Shown here: positions 1 to 6,567 of the stretch, one piece after another
Numbering within the stretch: position 1 is the stretch's first letter
Layout of the letters: every line of letters begins with the position of its first letter
Assembly (NCBI GenBank): GCA_023433925.1
Contig: JAEYTO010000098.1
Span: 1 to 18,041, forward strand
Direction of reading: 5' to 3'
Source of the DNA: Pseudomonadota bacterium
Lineage (GTDB): Bacteria; Desulfobacterota; Desulfovibrionia; Desulfovibrionales; Desulfovibrionaceae
DNA length: 18,041 bases
Translations under genes and position numbers: made by a program
Notes under the pieces: generated by a model
Databases searched by the model: none
What the model was told of the DNA's origin: nothing
The model's input: only the letters and a program-made list of their open reading frames with translations

Positions 1-83
1 TCAGGCAGAAGAGAGAGATAGGGTGCGACGAAGGACCACTCCTCGTCGCTTACGTCCGTGGGGTAGGGCTTACGGTGAGTCAT
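1..83 (-). CDS. IS5-family transposase, N-terminal fragment cut by the window edge
   Basis: Reading leftward from the ATG at 83-81 gives 27 residues beginning MTHRKPYPTDVSDEEW and continuing SFVAPYLSLLP to the edge. The phrase YPTDVSDEEW with FVAPYL is the characteristic start of the short first domain (DUF4096-like) of IS5-superfamily DDE transposases, which mobilise the element by cut-and-paste. Only the first 27 residues are visible, so intactness cannot be judged. The gene points the same way as kdsA and lies 39 bases beyond its stop codon, so the insertion sequence has landed directly downstream of kdsA. It is too short to show catalytic residues; the assignment rests on the N-terminal motif alone. 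Confidence 0.75.
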   Translation of the reverse strand, partial: MTHRKPYPTDVSDEEWSFVAPYLSLLP

Positions 84-122
84 GCTCACTCTATAAGCAC
101 TACCCACGGTTCATAACAGCCT
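84..122 (-). mobile_element. Probable terminal end of the insertion sequence next to kdsA
   Basis: Only 39 bases separate the transposase start from the kdsA stop codon, so the element's outer end must lie here or at the stop itself. On the minus strand the sequence directly after the TAG reads AGGCTGTTATGAACCGTGGG, which looks like the start of an IS5-type terminal inverted repeat. The kdsA stop lies in a CTAG, and YTAR-type sites (including CTAG) are the known target of IS5 itself. The exact tip is inferred, because the other end of the element is outside the window. Confidence 0.45.
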
Positions 123-956
123 CTAGAGCCCTTTGGCCAAGGCGTCCATGTCCTTGAGCAGCCTCAGCAGCTCGGGCAAGGCCGAAAACGGGAGCATGTT
201 GGGGCCGTCGCAAGGCGCCTTGTCCGGCTCGGGATGGACCTCCATGAACAGGGCCGCGATACCCGCCGCCACGCCGGCCCGCGCCAAGGCCGGCACGAAC
301 TGCCTCTGGCCGCCGCTCGAGGCGCCCTGCCCGCCAGGAAGCTGCACCGAGTGGGTAACGTCGAAGACCACCGGCTGGCCTGTTTCGGCCATGATGGCCA
401 GAGAGCGCATGTCCACCACGAGATTGCCGTAGCCGAAGCTCGCGCCGCGCTCGCACAGGGCGATCTGGTCGTTGCCGGTGACCAGGGCCTTGGAGAGCAC
501 GTTCTTCATGTCCCAGGGCGCCAGGAACTGTCCCTTTTTGATGTTCACCGGCTTGCCCGTGGCGGCCACGGCCTGGATGAGGTCGGTCTGGCGGCAGAGA
601 AAGGCCGGCGTCTGGAGCATGTCCACGACCTCCGACACGGGCTGGGCCTGGTCGGGGCTGTGCACGTCGGTGATGACGGGCACTCCGATCTTCTCACGGA
701 CCTCCGCCAGAATCTTCAATCCCTCATGCATGCCCACGCCGCGGAAACCGTTTGCGGACGTACGATTGGCTTTATCGAACGAGGACTTGTAAATAAACCG
801 CACGCCAGCGGCATCAAATATCCCCTTCAGCTCCGACGCCGTTCGCAGCGCGAAATCCAGGCCCTCCATGGCGCAGGGACCCGCAATGAACGTCAGCGGC
901 AGATCGTTGCCCATGCACAGTTCGCCGCCAGGGGCGGTAATCCGGATCGTGGTCAT
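123..956 (-). CDS. kdsA: 3-deoxy-D-manno-octulosonate 8-phosphate (KDO-8-P) synthase, metal-dependent type
   Basis: A cytoplasmic aldolase-type enzyme that condenses phosphoenolpyruvate with arabinose 5-phosphate to give KDO-8-phosphate, the first committed step to the LPS inner-core sugar KDO. The 277 residues cover the whole family length. Family blocks are visible: NDLP (17-20), FKAN-like KSSFDKANR, ITDVHSP, ARQTD-like CRQTDL, NIKKGQF, CERGASFGYGNL, VFDVTHS and EVHPEPDKAPCDGPN. Residue Cys28 in AGPCAME sits where E. coli KdsA has Asn, marking the metal-dependent class; the matching His (DVTHS), Glu (MEVHP) and Asp (CDGPN) ligands are present. The start at 956 has a poor ribosome site but leaves the same 16 residues before NDLP as E. 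coli KdsA. The protein ends LAKGL, several residues shorter than E. coli KdsA, right at the IS junction. No kdsC or lpt gene is visible beside it. Confidence 0.95.
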   Translation of the reverse strand: MTTIRITAPGGELCMGNDLPLTFIAGPCAMEGLDFALRTASELKGIFDAAGVRFIYKSSFDKANRTSANGFRGVGMHEGLKILAEVREKIGVPVITDVHSPDQAQPVSEVVDMLQTPAFLCRQTDLIQAVAATGKPVNIKKGQFLAPWDMKNVLSKALVTGNDQIALCERGASFGYGNLVVDMRSLAIMAETGQPVVFDVTHSVQLPGGQGASSGGQRQFVPALARAGVAAGIAALFMEVHPEPDKAPCDGPNMLPFSALPELLRLLKDMDALAKGL

Positions 957-1590
957 GGTTTCTCGCGTTGTTTACGGGCTCGGCGGCGCCACGGGGACAG
1001 CCTCCCGTCGGAACCGCTCACCCGGTTAAAAGCCCGAATGCCTTCTCGCCGCCGCCATCGGCAGGGATGGCATCCCGAACAAGAGTACCGCCGAGAGAGC
1101 GTCCAAAAGGACGAACTCAGGACTTATCCGCAAGCAAGCTCATGGCCCGCTTCCACGCAACCGCGTCATCACCTGGGGCAAGCCATGCCCATTCCGTCCC
1201 CAAGAGATTTCGCCTGCTTACAAGATAGGCAACGGCACGCCAGCATGAACAGGCCGTCGGGATCAGCCCTCGGGGCCGACGCGTGCCTGCTTGATGTGGA
1301 AAAGGAGCCTGGCCGGTTTGGCTGAATGCCTGGCGAAAGCCCCCGGGCGAGCTTGCGCGATACGATATGCAGGTATCTTGACAGCCAGCACTTGGTCAAG
1401 AACGCTCGGCGCGGCCGGCAGGACGAGCGCATATGACCGGCAAGCAGGCGAATCGTCCCACTCATCTGGCCAGCTCGGCATCAACGCTGCCCCAATCGCC
1501 ACTCCGGGCGGCGTTCGAGGCTGGTGTCGGCCGCTCGGCTCCCACCCCAAAAGCATATGCACTCGCCCTGGCCGGAAGCCAATCCGTCTC
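957..1590. other. Gene-poor stretch, no supported gene
   Basis: About 630 bases between the kdsA start and the promoter of the small basic protein. Open frames here have random-looking composition and no ribosome site, and I recognise no tRNA or structured RNA. The only tidy local feature is a 13-base palindrome, GGGATG-G-CATCCC at 1064-1076. The kdsA promoter should lie at the left end of this stretch on the minus strand, but I could not pick out a convincing -35/-10 pair. In related bacteria kdsA commonly follows pyrG, which is absent here, so this may be a rearrangement scar (inference). Confidence 0.5.
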
Positions 1591-1619
1591 TTTACAAACT
1601 CGTTGCGCCGGGCTAAGTA
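1591..1619 (+). promoter_or_regulatory. Sigma-70-type promoter for the small basic protein
   Basis: TTTACA at 1591-1596 and TAAGTA at 1614-1619 are separated by 17 bases, a standard spacing. Transcription would start near 1626, about 40 bases before the ATG at 1665. It is the best promoter match in the surrounding 700 bases. Confidence 0.5.
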
Positions 1620-1664
1620 GCCGTTTTTGAGCAGATCAAGAAATTCATTGAGGAGGACCGATAC

Positions 1665-1775
1665 ATGGCCCAGAAGAAGCACGAACGCATGAAGGAACTC
1701 GACCGCAAGCGCAAGCGCCGCAAGGAGCGCCTCAAGCAGCGTGTCCGCGAGGCCAAGGCTGCGGCCAAGTCCTAG
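1665..1775 (+). CDS. Very small, highly basic protein of 36 residues, function unknown
   Basis: The ATG at 1665 follows a textbook Shine-Dalgarno AGGAGG at 1651-1656 with 8 bases between, and a well-spaced promoter lies upstream. The product starts MAQKKHERMKELDRKRKRRK and ends EAKAAAKS; more than half of its residues are Lys, Arg, Ala or Glu, and it should form one long amphipathic or basic helix. Codon choice (CGC, AAG, GAG, GCC) matches neighbouring real genes. It stands alone ahead of the zinc-ribbon gene. I do not recognise a named family; the charge suggests RNA, ribosome or DNA binding, which is inference. It falls below usual gene-calling length limits and may be unannotated in related genomes. 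Confidence 0.8.
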   Translation: MAQKKHERMKELDRKRKRRKERLKQRVREAKAAAKS

Positions 1776-1780
1776 CATCA

Positions 1781-1808
1781 TTGACATTCGCCCCACCTGC
1801 CTTAATTC
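1781..1808 (+). promoter_or_regulatory. Sigma-70-type promoter for the zinc-ribbon gene
   Basis: A consensus TTGACA at 1781-1786 is followed after 16 bases by TAATTC at 1803-1808. It starts six bases after the stop codon of the small basic gene and would give a 5' leader of about 75 bases before the ATG at 1888. Confidence 0.5.
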
Positions 1809-1843
1809 TCCGTCCTAGGTGACGGCCCGGCCGGCGGACTCTG

Positions 1844-1880
1844 CTCCTGTTCCGGCCTTTACAGCTTTTGCAGCAGGAGA
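1844..1880 (+). promoter_or_regulatory. Possible hairpin masking the ribosome-binding site of the zinc-ribbon gene
   Basis: CTCCTG at 1844-1849 is perfectly complementary to CAGGAG at 1874-1879, and the latter overlaps the Shine-Dalgarno AGGAGA (1875-1880) that sits 7 bases before the ATG. Pairing would hide the ribosome site. The loop is about 24 bases long and the stem only 6 bp, so this may be chance. Confidence 0.25.
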
Positions 1881-1887
1881 TCGGATA

Positions 1888-2223
1888 ATGCCCATCTACG
1901 AATACCGCTGCGGCGACTGCGAGCAGATCTTCGAGGAGTGGCAGACGGACTTCAAGGAACGTGAATTGCCCTGCCCCGTGTGCGGCGGCAAGTCCAGGCG
2001 CCTCATCTCCAACACCTCCTTCGTCCTCAAGGGGACGGGCTGGTACACGACCGACTATTGCCGCACGTCCTCCGGCAACGGGGGCGCCGGCGGCAAAGGC
2101 AACGGAAACGGCTCCAAGAGCGATTCCGACGCCAAGCCCGGCGGCGAGACCGCCAAGGCGGCCTCGGATGGCGGCTCGGATTCCGCAGCGTCGGGAACCG
2201 CCGCCACGGGCAACGGCTCCTGA
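1888..2223 (+). CDS. FmdB-family small zinc-ribbon protein with a low-complexity tail
   Basis: A 111-residue protein. The N-terminus MPIYEYRCGDCEQIFEEW is the signature of the FmdB / CxxC_CXXC_SSSS family of putative regulators. Two Cys pairs, C8-x2-C11 and C29-x2-C32, should bind one zinc. The conserved hydrophobic stretch FVLKGTGWYTTDY follows, where many members end soon after. From about residue 60 the chain is Gly/Ser/Lys/Ala-rich and probably disordered. The ATG at 1888 is chosen over the longer frame from 1819 because it has AGGAGA 7 bases upstream and matches the family start. The gene has its own promoter and terminator, so it looks monocistronic. The molecular role of the family is not firmly established; FmdB was named from the amide/formamide system of Methylophilus. 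Confidence 0.9.
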   Translation: MPIYEYRCGDCEQIFEEWQTDFKERELPCPVCGGKSRRLISNTSFVLKGTGWYTTDYCRTSSGNGGAGGKGNGNGSKSDSDAKPGGETAKAASDGGSDSAASGTAATGNGS

Positions 2224-2228
2224 AGATA

Positions 2229-2252
2229 AAGGCAGCTTCGGCTGCCTTTTTT
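2229..2252 (+). terminator. Rho-independent terminator after the zinc-ribbon gene
   Basis: GGCAGC (2231-2236), a TTCG tetraloop and GCTGCC (2241-2246) form a perfect stem, extended by AA/TT and followed by TTTTTT (2247-2252). It lies five bases after the stop codon. Only 35 bases remain before the purB start. Confidence 0.92.
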
Positions 2253-2287
2253 ATCCTGCCTTTCCGAAACCATCACGCGAGCAGACC

Positions 2288-3595
2288 ATGATCGAACGCT
2301 ACACGCGCCCGGAGATGGGCGCCTTGTGGACACTGGAGAACAAGTTCCGCGCCTGGATGGAGGTCGAGTTGGCCGTCTGCCGTGCCTGGCGCAAGGCCGG
2401 CGTCATCCCGGAAGAAGCCATGGCCGAGATCGAGGCCAAGTCCGGCTTCCCCATGGACGAGGCCTTCAGCGCCCGCGTGCTGGAGATCGAGGAGAAGACG
2501 CGCCACGACGTCATCGCCTTCCTCACGGCCGTGGAGGAGCGCGTGGGCCCGGTCTCGCGCTACATCCACCTGGGCTGCACCTCCTCGGACATCGTGGACA
2601 CGGCCAACGGACTCCTCCTGGCCAGGGCCGGCCGCATCATCGGCGAGTCCCTGGACGGCCTGCTCGACGTGCTGCGCACGCTTGCGCTTGAGCACAAGGG
2701 CCGGCTGTGCATGGGCCGCACCCACGGCGTGCACGCCGAGCCTACGAGCTTCGGCCTCAAGATGCTCGGCTTCCTCGCCGAGTTCATGCGCCACCGCGAG
2801 CGGCTGCACAGCGCCATGGACGGCATTCGCGTGGGCAAGCTCTCGGGCGCCGTGGGCACGTACACCGCGCTGACCCCGGACGTGGAGGAGACGGCCCTGG
2901 AACTCCTGGGCCTTGCCGTGGACCCGGTCTCCACCCAGATCGTGCAGCGCGACCGCTACGCGCACTTCTTCACGGCCCTGGCGCTCCTGGCCGGCGGCGT
3001 GGAGCGGCTGTGCGTGGAGCTTCGCCACCTCCAGCGCACGGAAGTGCGCGAGATCGAGGAAGGCTTCTCCAAGGGGCAGAAAGGCTCCTCGGCCATGCCG
3101 CACAAGAAGAACCCCATCTCGGCCGAGAACATGAGCGGCCTGGCCCGGCTGGTGCGCACCAACGCCCTGGCGGCCATGGAGAACCAGGCCCTGTGGCACG
3201 AGCGCGACATCTCCCACTCCTCGGTGGAGCGCGTCATCATGCCCGACTCGACCATCCTGGCCGACTACCTTCTGGTGCGCCTGACGGGCTTGTTGCGCAA
3301 TCTGCGCATCCTGCCCGAGAACATGGAACGGAACTTGAATGCTTCCCAGCGCCTGTTCTTCTCGCAGAGGGTGCTCACGGCCCTGGTGGAATCGGGGCTC
3401 AAGCGCCAGGAAGCCTACGAGATGGTCCAACGCGTGGCCATGCGCTGCTGGGAGGAGCGGCGGGACTTTCCCGCGGCGGTGCGCGCGGACGAGGACATCG
3501 CCGGCCGGCTGGGCGATGCGCGGCTGGACGAGATCTTCGACATGGGCTTCTACCTGCGTCATGAGGACGCAGTATACCAGAGGGTGCTCGGGTAA
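2288..3595 (+). CDS. purB: Adenylosuccinate lyase
   Basis: A cytoplasmic fumarase/aspartase-superfamily enzyme acting twice in purine synthesis: it removes fumarate from SAICAR to give AICAR and from adenylosuccinate to give AMP. The 435 residues match the roughly 430-residue bacterial type. The superfamily signature SSAMPHKKNP lies at 267-276, with the catalytic serine loop at 267-268; the general-acid His is His146 in GRTHGVHAEP; TSSDIVDTAN at 98-107 is the third conserved region. The ATG at 2288 is chosen because the protein begins MIERYTRPEMG, the normal family start; the open frame continues upstream only because it has no stops. The ribosome site is weak. It overlaps pyrE at TAATG, implying translational coupling. 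Confidence 0.97.
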   Translation: MIERYTRPEMGALWTLENKFRAWMEVELAVCRAWRKAGVIPEEAMAEIEAKSGFPMDEAFSARVLEIEEKTRHDVIAFLTAVEERVGPVSRYIHLGCTSSDIVDTANGLLLARAGRIIGESLDGLLDVLRTLALEHKGRLCMGRTHGVHAEPTSFGLKMLGFLAEFMRHRERLHSAMDGIRVGKLSGAVGTYTALTPDVEETALELLGLAVDPVSTQIVQRDRYAHFFTALALLAGGVERLCVELRHLQRTEVREIEEGFSKGQKGSSAMPHKKNPISAENMSGLARLVRTNALAAMENQALWHERDISHSSVERVIMPDSTILADYLLVRLTGLLRNLRILPENMERNLNASQRLFFSQRVLTALVESGLKRQEAYEMVQRVAMRCWEERRDFPAAVRADEDIAGRLGDARLDEIFDMGFYLRHEDAVYQRVLG

Positions 3596-4155
3596 TGGAT
3601 CTGTCTCTCAAGAAGCGGCTGGCGCGCCTGCTCATGGTCAAATCCTATGTGGCCGGCGAAGTTGTTTTGACCTCGGGCCGCAAAAGCGATTACTATTTCG
3701 ATTGCAAGCAGACGGCTCTCCATCCAGAGGGCTCGTGGCTCATCGGTAAACTATTTCTGGACATGATTGATGATCCGTCCATACATGGTGTCGGCGGAAT
3801 GACGCTGGGAGCCGATCCCCTCGTCTCATCCGTGACGGTCGTCTCCCACCTGGAGGGCAGGCCCCTGCCCGGTTTCATCGTGCGCAAGGCCTCCAAGGGC
3901 CACGGCACGAACCAGTATCTGGAGGGGCTGAAGAACTTCGGGCCAGGCGACCGCGTGGCCATGCTGGAGGATGTGGTCACCACCGGCGGCACCCTGGTCA
4001 AGGCCATCGAGCGGGTGCGCGACGCCGGCCTCGTGGTGGCCGCCGTTTTGTGCGTCCTTGATCGCGAAGAAGGCGGCCGGGAGAACCTGGCCGCGGCCGG
4101 TCATGCCCTCAAGCCCATCTTCACCAGACGGGAGCTGCTTGAGCTGGCCGGCTAG
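3595..4155 (+). CDS. pyrE: Orotate phosphoribosyltransferase
   Basis: Transfers the phosphoribosyl group of PRPP to orotate, giving OMP, the fifth step of pyrimidine synthesis. The 186 residues are a typical short bacterial form. The PRPP-binding motif VAMLEDVVTTGGT is at 121-133, with the acidic pair E125-D126. The catalytic loop VRKASKGHGT (97-105) carries the expected Lys residues and His103, and the N-terminal SGRKSDYYFDCK (27-38) matches the family's substrate region. The ATG shares its first base with the purB stop (TAATG). The first ~200 bases are AT-richer than the rest. Pairing of purB and pyrE in one operon joins the two nucleotide pathways. Confidence 0.97.
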   Translation: MDLSLKKRLARLLMVKSYVAGEVVLTSGRKSDYYFDCKQTALHPEGSWLIGKLFLDMIDDPSIHGVGGMTLGADPLVSSVTVVSHLEGRPLPGFIVRKASKGHGTNQYLEGLKNFGPGDRVAMLEDVVTTGGTLVKAIERVRDAGLVVAAVLCVLDREEGGRENLAAAGHALKPIFTRRELLELAG

Positions 4156-4203
4156 GCCCGGCCCCCTCGGACCAGGGCCTAATAAACAGCAGGTGGATAC
4201 GTC

Positions 4204-5730
4204 TTGACCTCTTGTCCAGAACCCGGCCCGACGCCCAACCCGGCGCAACGCACTCGGGCGGCCGCACACGGCTCATCCCGGCCCGGAACGAACCTGGCCG
4301 CGCTGCTCCTGGCCGCCCTGCTCCTCGCGGCCGCGACGTTCTGCTCCCCGGCCGCGCAGGCCCGGGAGGCGGCCGGCGGCGAGCCGGGAGCCGCATTCGA
4401 CCCGAACATGGAGGCGGCCATCGAGTCCGGTGCCGCGGCCGTGCCCGCGCCGTCGGCATCGCTCGTGCCCGAGGGGGATCCGGACGCCGGCCCGAGCGCG
4501 CCAAGCGCCGCCAAGGACATCAACGGACCCGCCTGGCGCGCGGACCTGCCTGAGAACGAGCATGCGCCCTCGCGCTTCCTGGCCGTGGACAAGGCCAGCC
4601 AGACCTTCTACGTCCTGGAGCGCCGCAGCCCGCTGCGCAAGATTCACGAACTGCCCTGCGCCACGGGCCAGGTGTCCGGAGACAAGTTCCGCGAAGGCGA
4701 CCTGCGCACGCCCGAGGGCGTCTACTTCATCGAGCGCAAGCTGAGCGGCGGCCTGAACTACCAGCTCTACGGCGACATCGCCTACACCCTGAACTTCCCC
4801 AATCCCGTGGACCGCATCAAGGGCAAGACCGGCTACGGCATCTGGATCCATGGCCGGGGCGGCCAGATCGTGCCCATGGATACCCGCGGCTGCGTGGCCC
4901 TGAACACGCCCGACCTCCATGAGCTGGGAAACACCCTGGGCAGGGGCACGCCCGTGGTCATCGCCCAGAACATCTCCTGGCCGCCCGACGGGCAGGCGCA
5001 CTCGGCCGAGGCCAGCGCCCTCACGGCCCTGGTGCGCGAGTGGGCCAAGGCCTGGCAGAACCGCAACGACACGCTCTTCAGCTTCTACGATCCGGAGAAG
5101 TACAGCCGCTCCGGCGGCGAGTCCTTCCAGCGCTTCAAGGCCAACAAGGAGCGCCTGTTCGCGCGCCTGCCCTGGATTCAGGTCGTCATCGAGGACATCA
5201 CGGCCATCCCCGGCCCCGACTACTGGGTGACCTCCTTCGAGCAGATCTATCGCGCTCCGGGCACCACCTCCACGGTGCGCAAGCGCCTCTACTGGCAGAA
5301 GGATGCCAAGGGTGTGTGGCGCATCGTCGGACAGGAATACGACCAGCCCTCGCCCGAGCTCAAGGCGCGCTACCTGGCCCATGTCTCCGGGCAGGTCGCC
5401 GAGGCCGTGTCCCTGTGGCAGGCTGCCTGGGAGCGCGCCGACCTCGACGGCTACGCCGCGTTCTACCTTCCCGGCGCCGAGCAGCAGGGCCGCAGGGGCC
5501 TGGCGGCCATCGTCGAGCACAAGCGCGGCCTGTGGGCCGGCAACCCGCCCAGGCGCGTCGAGCTCTCCGGGCGCACCGTCTCCCTGCACCCGGACGGCAT
5601 CCAGGTCGCCTTCACCCAGATCTACGAGGGCGCCAACGGCTTCACGGACACAGGAACCAAGACCCTCATCCTCGAACCTCGCGGCGATCGCTGGCTCATT
5701 TCCGCCGAACACTGGAGAAAGGGCAACTGA
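4204..5730 (+). CDS. Secreted L,D-transpeptidase/carboxypeptidase (YkuD) with two NTF2-like domains, Csd6/Pgp2-like
   Basis: A 508-residue periplasmic peptidoglycan enzyme. The TTG at 4204 is used because AGGTGG (4191-4196) lies 7 bases upstream and no other usual start precedes the signal peptide. The hydrophobic core is residues 31-45, with likely cleavage after AQA at 53; FC is not a lipobox. The YkuD domain spans about 118-258, with His216 (WIHGRGG) and catalytic Cys230 in DTRGCVAL. Two related NTF2-like segments follow, about 275-380 and 395-505, each opening with a W-x2-A-W-type helix and ending in WRIVGQEY or WLISAEHW. YkuD plus NTF2 is the layout of Helicobacter Csd6 and Campylobacter Pgp2, which trim stem tetrapeptides and help set helical shape. 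Whether this protein crosslinks or trims cannot be read from sequence. It sits 48 bases after pyrE and overlaps the next gene. Confidence 0.9.
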   Translation: MTSCPEPGPTPNPAQRTRAAAHGSSRPGTNLAALLLAALLLAAATFCSPAAQAREAAGGEPGAAFDPNMEAAIESGAAAVPAPSASLVPEGDPDAGPSAPSAAKDINGPAWRADLPENEHAPSRFLAVDKASQTFYVLERRSPLRKIHELPCATGQVSGDKFREGDLRTPEGVYFIERKLSGGLNYQLYGDIAYTLNFPNPVDRIKGKTGYGIWIHGRGGQIVPMDTRGCVALNTPDLHELGNTLGRGTPVVIAQNISWPPDGQAHSAEASALTALVREWAKAWQNRNDTLFSFYDPEKYSRSGGESFQRFKANKERLFARLPWIQVVIEDITAIPGPDYWVTSFEQIYRAPGTTSTVRKRLYWQKDAKGVWRIVGQEYDQPSPELKARYLAHVSGQVAEAVSLWQAAWERADLDGYAAFYLPGAEQQGRRGLAAIVEHKRGLWAGNPPRRVELSGRTVSLHPDGIQVAFTQIYEGANGFTDTGTKTLILEPRGDRWLISAEHWRKGN

Positions 5731-6440
5731 TGGCGAGTCCCAAGTACAGCATGCTGCTCATGCGCGACGACAGCCACGTGCGTCGCTTCCGGCTCAGCAG
5801 GATATGGCTCAAGGCCTTCATCTACATCGAGATAGCCCTGGTGGCCCTGGCCCTGGCCGGCTTTTTCGCGGGCTATCGCTTCTGGCTCGAAAGCCACAAG
5901 CTGCGCGTGGACAACCGCAACTTGCAGATCTCGCTCACCGAGGCGCGGGTCAAGCTGGAGCGGCTGGAGAACGTGGAGCAGATCATCAAATCCAATGACC
6001 CGGACGAGCTTCATGCGCTCATCGGCTCGGTTCCGGCTCCGGCCGAGCCCGCGCCCGTGACCCAGCCGAGCCTCGACCTGAACGAGATCTTCACGCACGT
6101 GGATCTGCAACAGGCCAACGTGGCCAATTTCCAGGCCAAGCTCCAGGGCGACAAGCTCCAGGTGCGTTTCGACCTGAACAACCTCGTGGCCGACTCGACC
6201 CTCTCCGGCAAGGTGAACCTCGCGCTCATCACGCGCGCGGGCAAGCTCGTGGAGCCCAAGGCCAATGTCGAGGACCTGAGCTTCAGCATCCAGCGCTTCA
6301 AGCGCATACGCACCGTCCTCTCCGTGCCTGGCGGCCTCATGGGCAACGACCTGTTCGGAATCCGCATCACCATCCGGCGTGTCGACGACGGAACAATGGT
6401 TTTCAGTGAAACATTCCCGCTCAGTCAGATTCTTTCCTAG
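5730..6440 (+). CDS. Single-pass membrane protein with coiled coil and periplasmic beta domain, unknown function
   Basis: A 236-residue protein starting at the ATG that overlaps the preceding stop (TGATG); GAGAAAGGG supplies the ribosome site. The short basic cytoplasmic N-terminus (1-28) is followed by one transmembrane helix (about 29-50). A charged heptad-like coiled coil runs about 55-88 and a Pro/Ala linker about 100-113. The C-terminal domain (114-236) is rich in alternating hydrophobics and looks beta-structured. By the positive-inside rule the C-terminus faces the periplasm. I do not recognise a named family. Its position between two peptidoglycan stem-peptide enzymes, with tight coupling to the first, suggests an envelope scaffold or partner, comparable in logic to the small membrane proteins that organise cell-shape enzymes; that is inference. 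Confidence 0.85.
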   Translation: MASPKYSMLLMRDDSHVRRFRLSRIWLKAFIYIEIALVALALAGFFAGYRFWLESHKLRVDNRNLQISLTEARVKLERLENVEQIIKSNDPDELHALIGSVPAPAEPAPVTQPSLDLNEIFTHVDLQQANVANFQAKLQGDKLQVRFDLNNLVADSTLSGKVNLALITRAGKLVEPKANVEDLSFSIQRFKRIRTVLSVPGGLMGNDLFGIRITIRRVDDGTMVFSETFPLSQILS

Positions 6441-6444
6441 CAGA

Positions 6445-6567
6445 CTGTTGAAAAAAGCCGTCTTGGCTTTTTCCAACTTCGCAATACCTGGGCACAGCTC
6501 ACGCATTGCTCACGGATGCCGCGCATCCGGCGGGCCATCCTGGCTCGCTCGGCCTGCTTTTCAACAG
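6445..6567. mobile_element. Small inverted-repeat-bounded element (MITE/REP-like) at the 5' end of the Csd4-like gene
   Basis: The 10-base arm CTGTTGAAAA (6445-6454) is matched by its exact reverse complement TTTTCAACAG (6558-6567), bounding 123 bases. Just inside the left arm is an imperfect hairpin: GTTGAAAAAAGCC (6447-6459) pairs with GGCTTTTTCCAAC (6465-6477) with one mismatch. A further stem, GGATG/CATCC, lies near 6514-6528. The element starts just after the preceding stop codon and ends at the first signal-peptide codons of the next gene. No target duplication is obvious. Its mobility is inferred from the inverted ends and placement. Confidence 0.5.

Noticed and set aside
234..1325. 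Long plus-strand open frame opposite kdsA, and a similar long minus-strand frame opposite purB (2273-3562)
   Set aside because: They mirror the codon pattern of the real genes in GC-rich DNA, have no family motifs and no ribosome sites.
1263..1796. 177-residue minus-strand frame spanning the gene-poor stretch and the small basic gene
   Set aside because: Its hydrophobic start is simply the antisense of the Lys/Arg-rich 36-residue protein; no ribosome site or recognisable domain.
4315..4342. Lipoprotein signal in the L,D-transpeptidase
   Set aside because: The residues before the Cys are A-T-F, not a lipobox; AQA downstream fits ordinary signal peptidase I cleavage.
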